Assembly: GCA_903893085.1 (NCBI GenBank) | Contig: CAITKS010000016.1 | Span: 1-17,961, forward strand | Source of the DNA: an uncultured Actinomycetes bacterium | GTDB lineage: Bacteria > Actinomycetota > Actinomycetes > Nanopelagicales > Nanopelagicaceae | Direction of reading: 5' to 3' | Length of the DNA stretch: 17,961 bases | Shown here: positions 13,459-17,961 of the stretch, in pieces | Position numbering within the stretch: position 1 is the first letter of the stretch | Layout of the letters: every line of letters begins with the position of its first letter | Position numbers and translations under genes: made by a program | Notes under the pieces: generated by a model | Told to the model about the DNA's origin: nothing | The model's input: only the letters and a program-made list of their open reading frames with translations | The model's database searches: none

Positions 13459-14078
13459 TTGAGCGCAATTTTCCGCAAATACTGATTATTGACGATCATC
13501 CGTCCGTTCGCTCTGGGATTCGTCGTGCCATTGAAGATGCTCAAATGCACTGCTGTGGTGAAGCAGCTTCTCGTGATGAAGCCCTTGCCCAAATAGCGCT
13601 AAGAAATCCAGATGGAGTAATCCTAGATTTGAAACTCCCTGATGGTTCAGGTTTGGAAATTATCAAATGGATTAGAAATCATTCAGAAACAATGGCAATT
13701 GTGATGCTTACTATGAGTGATGAACAATCACATTTGCTTGCCGCAATGAAATCTGGTGCTAGTGCATTTGTGAAAAAGAGCGCACCGATTAGTGAAGTGA
13801 TTTCATCCCTAAGGGCCGCCTTGGCTCAACCCGCTAATTTCACCGCATCCGGAATGGCCACAATTAATTTAAATTCAAAGATCACATTTGATCTGACTGC
13901 TCGTGAGATCAGCGTCCTGAAGGCGCTTTCAGTAGACGGCGTAATCAAGGATCTTGCTAAAGGTCTCTTTATTTCGGAAGCAACGTTTAAAACCCATGTG
14001 GCCGCCATTTATCGAAAAATGAACGTGACTGGAAGAATTGGCGCTGTTAGTAAAGCGCGCGAATTTAATCTCTTGTAA
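13455..14078 (+). CDS. NarL/FixJ-type response regulator
   Basis: This 207-residue regulator has an N-terminal receiver domain with the acidic pair IIDDH (Asp13, Asp14), phosphoacceptor Asp58 in VILDLKLPDGSG, Thr86 in MLTMSDE and Lys107 in FVKKSAP. A C-terminal LuxR-type DNA-binding domain runs from FDLTAREISVLKALSVDGVI to YRKMNVTGRIGAVSKA. All conserved phosphorylation residues are present. Translation must start at the TTG at 13455 (TTGA overlap with the kinase stop), since no ATG or GTG precedes the receiver. The recognition helix region (FISEATFKTHVAAI) is normal. It is the natural partner of the kinase just upstream. Targets are unknown, though the location among lipid and envelope genes suggests those. 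The last 14 bases overlap the facing pimB'-like gene. Confidence 0.9.
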   Translation: MIERNFPQILIIDDHPSVRSGIRRAIEDAQMHCCGEAASRDEALAQIALRNPDGVILDLKLPDGSGLEIIKWIRNHSETMAIVMLTMSDEQSHLLAAMKSGASAFVKKSAPISEVISSLRAALAQPANFTASGMATINLNSKITFDLTAREISVLKALSVDGVIKDLAKGLFISEATFKTHVAAIYRKMNVTGRIGAVSKAREFNLL

Positions 14079-15210
14079 GTAACTTGGAAAAAACGTCAGA
14101 CCAAATTTGCCAGCGCCAATTCGAACTTATCCATTTGCGTCCTGCCAGTCCCATATCGCGCGAAGTTGCTGGATTATCGAAGAGTGAAATAACTGCAGCA
14201 GCGATGTCTCTGGGTTTGGTGCCATCAACTGTTACTCCGGTGACGCCTTCAAGCACGGCGTCAGGTGCGCCGCCGGATCTGCCGGCAATCACAGGCAGTT
14301 CGCAAGAACTTGCTTCCAGATAAACAATTCCGAGTCCTTCGACCTCAAGCCCCGCTAAACGAGATCTAGATGGCATTGCAAAAAGATCTCCGGCACTTAA
14401 ATAGCGAGGTAAATCAGAATATTGAACTCTTCCAATAAAAGTTATTGCACTTTCAACATCATGCTTTGCAACCAACTTTTCGAGATGTTCGCGATAAGGA
14501 CCTTCGCCCACCATCAAAATATGCGCAGTTGGATGGTGTTGCAAAATTTCAGGCAGCGCTGCAATTAAAGTGTCTTGCCCTTTGCGATGAACAAGTCGTC
14601 CAACGCTAACTATGACTTTCTTATCCGAAAGCCCCAGCGAACGTCGCAGCTCCACTGCTCCCGGATGCGGTGCGAAATGATCTGTATCGATTCCGGGTGC
14701 GATTTTTACCATCGCATGCGACGCCTTTAATGAGAGCGCCTTCGATATCTCCCAACGCGTGTAATCACCCAAGTAAGTTAAATGATCGACGTTGTTGCCG
14801 ATGAAGCGAATAGCCAATTTGAATGGCCAAACCTTTGACCACCAGACTTCATGTCCATGGGTTAACGCGACAATATTCGAAATTCCCGCTTTACGAATGG
14901 CTCGAGACATTAGCGCCAAAGGTGCAGCTGCTCCAAAAAAAGCTGTCTTAATATCTTCTTCTTTAATTACTTTCTTAACAGCTCGGATTGTTCTTGGGGT
15001 AGGCAACAAAATTTTTGATGGATCACGGATGACTTTGACTCCGAAGTCACGTAACCACTTTTGGTCATAATCAGAAGCGTGATCTTGGCTAGATGTATAT
15101 ACGGTAAGTGAGTCTTTCGGAAGACGCTCAATTAACCCGATCACAAAGGTCTCGATACCGCCTGCGCGTGGCCCAAAATCATTGGTGATGCAGATGATTT
15201 TTTTAGGCAT
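14065..15210 (-). CDS. pimB: GT4 mannosyltransferase, PimB'-like (phosphatidylinositol mannoside synthesis)
   Basis: This 381-residue GT-B glycosyltransferase probably adds the second mannose from GDP-mannose to PIM1 at the cytoplasmic membrane face. Motifs are the glycine-rich TNDFGPRAGGIETFV (9-23), the HGHE acceptor-site segment (118-121), SVGRLVHRKGQD (Arg206, Lys210) for donor phosphates, and the E-x7-E motif EGLGIVYLE (Glu291, Glu299) after SRSRLAGLEV. This wording closely matches actinobacterial PimB' (Rv2188c type). Its neighbours, an NlpC/P60 hydrolase upstream and a FadD15-like ligase beyond its 3' end, reproduce the M. tuberculosis order. It follows the hydrolase by 18 bases without a Shine-Dalgarno or TANNNT, so it is likely co-transcribed. 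A general mannosyl- or glucosyltransferase role remains possible. Confidence 0.87.
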   Translation of the reverse strand: MPKKIICITNDFGPRAGGIETFVIGLIERLPKDSLTVYTSSQDHASDYDQKWLRDFGVKVIRDPSKILLPTPRTIRAVKKVIKEEDIKTAFFGAAAPLALMSRAIRKAGISNIVALTHGHEVWWSKVWPFKLAIRFIGNNVDHLTYLGDYTRWEISKALSLKASHAMVKIAPGIDTDHFAPHPGAVELRRSLGLSDKKVIVSVGRLVHRKGQDTLIAALPEILQHHPTAHILMVGEGPYREHLEKLVAKHDVESAITFIGRVQYSDLPRYLSAGDLFAMPSRSRLAGLEVEGLGIVYLEASSCELPVIAGRSGGAPDAVLEGVTGVTVDGTKPRDIAAAVISLFDNPATSRDMGLAGRKWISSNWRWQIWSDVFSKLLTRD

Positions 15211-15228
15211 TTAATTTCAATGAATTAG

Positions 15229-16263
15229 TTAAAGTCGCCGTGCGCCGATAAATGGTTTGCGCCCCAAACTTGATGCGCTAGCCACCTTTACTCGTGAACC
15301 AGAACGCGGTGCGTGAACCATTTTTCCACCGCCTAGATAAATACCAACGTGCGAAATTGGGCGACCAAAGAAGACAAGATCTCCCGGCATCAGATTCGCC
15401 CGTTTCACGGATTTTCCGTAGCCATACTGCGCGCGTGATGAATGCGGCAAAGAGACGCCAGCCGTTTGATAGGCGCGCATCGTTAAGCCAGAACAATCCC
15501 AGTAAGTCATACCGTCGGCGCCAAATACATATTTGTCACCAATCTGTTTCAACGCAAATTGCAACGCCTTGCCTGCACGACCAGAAACTCCAGATGCAGA
15601 CTTTGCGGCTGCAAGAGAGGATGCTTGGTCGGCATCTTCTTCTTCTTGCGCCAAGCGAGCTAGACGTTCACGGTCTTCTTTCTTTAATTTAGCTAAGAGA
15701 GATTCCGCTTCGGCAAGTTTTGCAATTGCCCGCGCACTCTGTGCGGCCAAATTCTTCTGTGTCGCTTTAACCAAAGCTAATTTGTCATTTACCGTTAAGG
15801 ATGTTGCGGTAAGTCTCTGTTTAGCCGCTTGGAATTTACGAAGTTCAACAGATTTCTTTCGCGTAATTGCCTCTAGAGAACCCGCTGCAGATAAATAGAG
15901 CGCCGGATCTGATGAAAAGAGAAGTTCCAGGCTCTGGCTTAAACCGCCGGTTTTATATTGTTCGATTGCGATCGCACTCAAAGTTTTTGATAGTGCACTT
16001 ACGCTCTGGCTCTGAACCGCTTCCTTCGCTTGGATTCCTACTAAGGTGCGATTTAGTGAAGCTAATTTCACCTTCGCTTCTTGGGCGCCTTCTGCTGCAG
16101 TCGTTGCCTCTTCTTCAAGTTGACGCACTCGCGCTTGCACTTGCGCAAGAGTTTGCGCCGCATCTGCCTTTGGCGAAGTAAAAATCGGAGCCGCAATCGC
16201 AAGAATTGCAATTGCTATCGATGCTGCTGATCGCAGGCGAAAGCTCGAACTAATTATTGACAT
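15229..16263 (-). CDS. Secreted NlpC/P60 peptidoglycan endopeptidase with N-terminal coiled coil
   Basis: The 344-residue exported protein is likely a cell-wall hydrolase cutting peptide stems. A signal peptide (about 1-36, hydrophobic 13-28, cleavage near ADAAQ) leads into a long alpha-helical coiled coil (about 38-215), interrupted at LSQSLELLFSSDPALYLSAA. The C-terminal NlpC/P60 domain starts near 230 and contains the catalytic Cys257 in YWDCSGL, His305 in ISHVGIYLG and a third polar residue, His317, in MVHAPRSG. The layout is that of actinobacterial RipC-like proteins (Rv2190c is the M. tuberculosis neighbour of pimB'). Coiled coils in this family often bind FtsEX or hold the enzyme inactive; that control is inference here. 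It is transcribed ahead of the mannosyltransferase. Confidence 0.9.
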   Translation of the reverse strand: MSIISSSFRLRSAASIAIAILAIAAPIFTSPKADAAQTLAQVQARVRQLEEEATTAAEGAQEAKVKLASLNRTLVGIQAKEAVQSQSVSALSKTLSAIAIEQYKTGGLSQSLELLFSSDPALYLSAAGSLEAITRKKSVELRKFQAAKQRLTATSLTVNDKLALVKATQKNLAAQSARAIAKLAEAESLLAKLKKEDRERLARLAQEEEDADQASSLAAAKSASGVSGRAGKALQFALKQIGDKYVFGADGMTYWDCSGLTMRAYQTAGVSLPHSSRAQYGYGKSVKRANLMPGDLVFFGRPISHVGIYLGGGKMVHAPRSGSRVKVASASSLGRKPFIGARRL

Positions 16264-16272
16264 AAGAGTTCT

Positions 16273-16302
16273 AGGTTAACGCTCGTTATAACGCTCGCTC
16301 AA
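16273..16302 (-). promoter_or_regulatory. Candidate promoter of the NlpC/P60-pimB' unit
   Basis: On the minus strand TTGAGC (16302-16297), an 18-base spacer and TAACCT (16278-16273) form a plausible -35/-10 pair, placing the mRNA start only a few bases before ATG 16263. The spacer contains a CGTTATAACG palindrome, and AACGCTCG occurs twice (16279-16286 and 16290-16297), which could be a regulator site. Confidence 0.45.
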
Positions 16303-16349
16303 CTTAAGATAAGCGTGGCTAGCCTGTGAATTTAATTATTTTTGGGAAA

Positions 16350-16535
16350 TCACGCTGAATTAAAGCGTAGTGGCCGAATAATTCCGCGTGATGAGAGGAG
16401 ATCTATCGCCTCTGCGGTTTTATCAGGAATTTCACAGTGCGCAGATTGATCCTGCTTTTTTTCCAAGAAAAAAGTTAGAACACAATCACCGCAACCAATA
16501 TCTCGAACTGCGCAGGTTTCACATGTAATGATCAT
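16350..16535 (-). CDS. 61-residue five-cysteine protein (CxxC-x6-CxxC), putative metal-binding
   Basis: The protein starts MIITCETCAVRDIGCGDCVL, placing cysteines at 5, 8, 15 and 18, with a fifth (Cys34) after QSAH. Two CxxC pairs six residues apart suggest a zinc knuckle or an iron-sulfur site. The rest is a short helix (AEAIDLLSSRGIIRPLRF). I recall similar small proteins beside NlpC/P60 genes in actinobacteria but know no function. The frame stays open upstream to 16766, but that part is the antisense of the reductase gene and lacks protein-like character. ATG 16535 is chosen because all cysteines follow it and TATCGT lies 7 bases upstream. It precedes the NlpC/P60 gene by 86 bases on the same strand, with a separate promoter between them. 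Confidence 0.68.
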   Translation of the reverse strand: MIITCETCAVRDIGCGDCVLTFFLEKKQDQSAHCEIPDKTAEAIDLLSSRGIIRPLRFNSA

Positions 16536-16542
16536 GTGAGAA

Positions 16543-16548
16543 ACGATA
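16543..16548 (-). promoter_or_regulatory. Putative -10 box (TATCGT) for the five-cysteine protein
   Basis: On the minus strand TATCGT-TTCTCAC-ATG gives spacing 7 to the ATG at 16535. It supports the short start over the longer open frame. Confidence 0.45.
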
Positions 16549-16599
16549 AAGGTCGGCACTGACAGCCCTGCCAACATCCATAGCCCACCTGCCGCGCGA

Positions 16600-16605
16600 T
16601 AGCCT
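16600..16605 (+). promoter_or_regulatory. Putative -10 box (TAGCCT) for the RibD C-terminal-type gene
   Basis: TAGCCT-TTTGGC-ATG has spacing 6. It faces the promoter of the five-cysteine gene across the 76-base divergent gap. Confidence 0.45.
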
Positions 16606-16611
16606 TTTGGC

Positions 16612-17109
16612 ATGTCAGTTTTTGCATCCCTTGTAGTTGGCGCCGATGGGGCAACGACTAAAGATGGATCCTCCCGCGCCATCTCAAGCGGAATCGATCG
16701 CTCATCTTTCTTGGCGCGCAGGCGCGCCGTTGACTTCATATTCATAGGCGGGCAAACCGCTCGCACTGAGCCCTATCACCGCACACCGGTACCAGTCGTC
16801 GTTGCATCGCGATCCTTGATCAACGCTCTAGCCGATAACCGATTAGCTCGTTGGTGGAATCTTTCCCCGAGCCAAGCCATTGAAAAAGGTATCAAGAAGT
16901 TTGGACCAAACGTTCTGGTCGAATCTGGTGCACGTATGTTGGAGCAGCTCTTATCTGCCAACTTATTGGATGGAATTTACTTAAGTGTCACAGATGTTAC
17001 TGGTGGCGAAGATTTAATTAATTATGAAGAGCTATTAAAACATTTTGCCAACATCAACCGCCAGGTAATTGATGACACTATATTTATTGAAGCTAGAACG
17101 CTGAAATAA
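16612..17109 (+). CDS. Short RibD C-terminal domain (pyrimidine reductase) protein
   Basis: This 165-residue protein has the RibD_C fold also seen in dihydrofolate-reductase-like enzymes. Motifs are FASLVVGADGATTKDGSSRA near the N-terminus (family SxDG), the cofactor loop RRRAVDFIFIGGQTARTEPY, VPVVVASRS, and VLVESGARMLEQLL followed by L-L-D-G-I-Y-L-S-V. The usual VEGG is VESG here. It would reduce a pyrimidine ribosylamine in riboflavin synthesis or a related substrate using NADPH. At 165 residues it is shorter than many relatives (about 220-250); the middle between the two cofactor segments is compressed, so activity on the classical substrate is unsure. ATG 16612 directly precedes the first strand and has TAGCCT 6 bases upstream. 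Its last 17 bases overlap the facing permease gene. Confidence 0.75.
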   Translation: MSVFASLVVGADGATTKDGSSRAISSGIDRSSFLARRRAVDFIFIGGQTARTEPYHRTPVPVVVASRSLINALADNRLARWWNLSPSQAIEKGIKKFGPNVLVESGARMLEQLLSANLLDGIYLSVTDVTGGEDLINYEELLKHFANINRQVIDDTIFIEARTLK

Positions 17110-17935
17110 TCGCAACTCCGGATACGGCTGCAAATATTCCAAGATACTGAATTCGGTGTAAGCGCTCGTGTAAGAATTGAAAAGCGAGCAAAGCGGTAAA
17201 TATTGGATAGAGCGCACCAAGGACCATTGACAAAGTGAGATTACCTTTTGTAGTTGCTACACCGAGTAATAAATTAGCTAGAAAATCTGCACAACCAATG
17301 AAAATTAAAATTGGTGATTGCCTAATTGTTAAACCACCAAAAGTTCTATATCTTGCCAATATTCCTAGCGAAACAAGTAATGTGGTTGCACGCATCATCA
17401 CCATCGTCATCAGCGCACTTCCCTGTGAACCAATTGCCATGAAAACCAGTGCCGTACCAAAACCACCAGCGGCACCTAGCGCCAAAATCAAAGGCTTCAT
17501 TGGAAGTCCTTGAGACATTTCAGGACCGCTAGCTAAGAATGCACCAACAATTGCTAGCGCTGCACCGATTGAAAGAATTAGCGAAAGACGATCACCTTTA
17601 ACGAAGTATGCATAACCAACTGGAATAAGTGCAGATAATCCGCTGATGGGAGATACAACTCCCATGCGACCCGTAGATAGCCCCGCGTACAAACAAATTA
17701 ATCCGCAGTAACCTAAAATCCCGGCCAGTGCTCCTGGAATGAAAAACCCATCCGCACCAAATGCATTGTTTGAAAAGTCGCCAGTAACGACAGCAAGTAC
17801 AACTCCGAAGACCAATCCAATTGCTTGCGTTACTCCAAGAACCGCGATTGCTGGATGAGTTTTACTTAATTTTCCACCGTGATAATCCGCTGTGCCCCAC
17901 AAGAGACTTGAAAAGAGTGCTAGCAGAGTGGCCAT
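17093..17935 (-). CDS. EamA/DMT family permease
   Basis: This is a 280-residue membrane protein with about ten hydrophobic segments arranged as two EamA repeats. The first opens with FSSLLWGTADYHGGKLSK and includes GRMGVVSPISGLSALIPVGYAYFVKGDRL; the second ends with LSMVLGALYPIFTALLAFQF and L-H-E-R-L, the family's last-helix motif (E-x-L/R-x-x-x-Q-x-x-G). Such proteins move metabolites, often exporting amino acids or nucleosides, but the substrate is not predictable. ATG 17935 is preferred to an in-frame TTG three codons upstream; TAGCCT occurs 8 bases before it, slightly wider than at other starts here. The gene is complete in the window and converges on the RibD C-terminal-type gene with a 17-base overlap. 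Confidence 0.87.
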   Translation of the reverse strand: MATLLALFSSLLWGTADYHGGKLSKTHPAIAVLGVTQAIGLVFGVVLAVVTGDFSNNAFGADGFFIPGALAGILGYCGLICLYAGLSTGRMGVVSPISGLSALIPVGYAYFVKGDRLSLILSIGAALAIVGAFLASGPEMSQGLPMKPLILALGAAGGFGTALVFMAIGSQGSALMTMVMMRATTLLVSLGILARYRTFGGLTIRQSPILIFIGCADFLANLLLGVATTKGNLTLSMVLGALYPIFTALLAFQFLHERLHRIQYLGIFAAVSGVAIISAF

Positions 17936-17961
17936 AGCAAGCAAGGCTACAACAGCCCCAC

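Noticed and set aside
16536..16766. N-terminal extension of the five-cysteine protein to a start at 16766
   Set aside because: This stretch is antisense to the RibD C-terminal-type gene, has no domain character, and a well-spaced TANNNT supports the internal ATG at 16535.
17936..17944. TTG start for the EamA permease at 17944
   Set aside because: It adds only three residues; the ATG at 17935 is the more usual codon. The difference cannot be settled from sequence alone.

Overview
The window looks like part of a small, streamlined genome of a free-living actinobacterium, most probably the freshwater acI lineage (order Nanopelagicales, for example 'Candidatus Planktophila' or 'Nanopelagicus'). 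The reasons are moderate base composition (judged by eye, not computed), very tight packing with no gene-free stretch over 200 bases, overlapping stops at every convergent gene pair, actinobacterial gene families, and a gene order recalling the Mycobacterium tuberculosis block Rv2182c-Rv2190c. The lineage call is inference; a marker-gene or protein search would settle it. No tRNA, rRNA, CRISPR array, insertion sequence or phage gene was seen.

Layout. 1-2970: the 3' end of an NhaA Na+/H+ antiporter faces a SulP anion transporter and NCS1 nucleobase permease pair. 3036-4621: a translationally coupled pair of a crotonase, whose active site looks like an enoyl-CoA isomerase rather than a hydratase, and an HSDL2-like short-chain dehydrogenase. 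4665-7250: a one-domain LuxR-type regulator, a two-helix membrane protein of the actinobacterial 'LigA-like' family and a UraA-type uracil permease. Here the genes have clear Shine-Dalgarno sites and are separated by hairpin terminators. 7277-8622: a LysE-family exporter coupled to a four-cysteine PD-(D/E)XK nuclease-like protein.

8619-16535 is an envelope and lipid block: PlsC acyltransferase, a small acidic unknown protein, ROK glucokinase, an SRPBCC protein, FadD15-like acyl-CoA ligase, PimB'-like mannosyltransferase, an NlpC/P60 hydrolase and a 61-residue CxxC protein. A sensorless histidine kinase and a NarL-type response regulator sit downstream of the ligase, chained by 4-base overlaps; in M. 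tuberculosis the equivalent position between fadD15 and pimB' has no such pair. 16612-17935: a short RibD C-terminal-type reductase facing an EamA family permease.

The most general signal is in how genes start. Eight operon-leading genes lack a good Shine-Dalgarno and carry TANNNT followed by 6 or 7 bases and then ATG, the geometry of leaderless actinobacterial transcripts. Only the 4.6-7.2 kb island departs strongly from this. Together the genes describe a cell that scavenges nucleobases and anions, builds phosphatidylinositol mannosides and phospholipids, phosphorylates glucose and remodels peptidoglycan.
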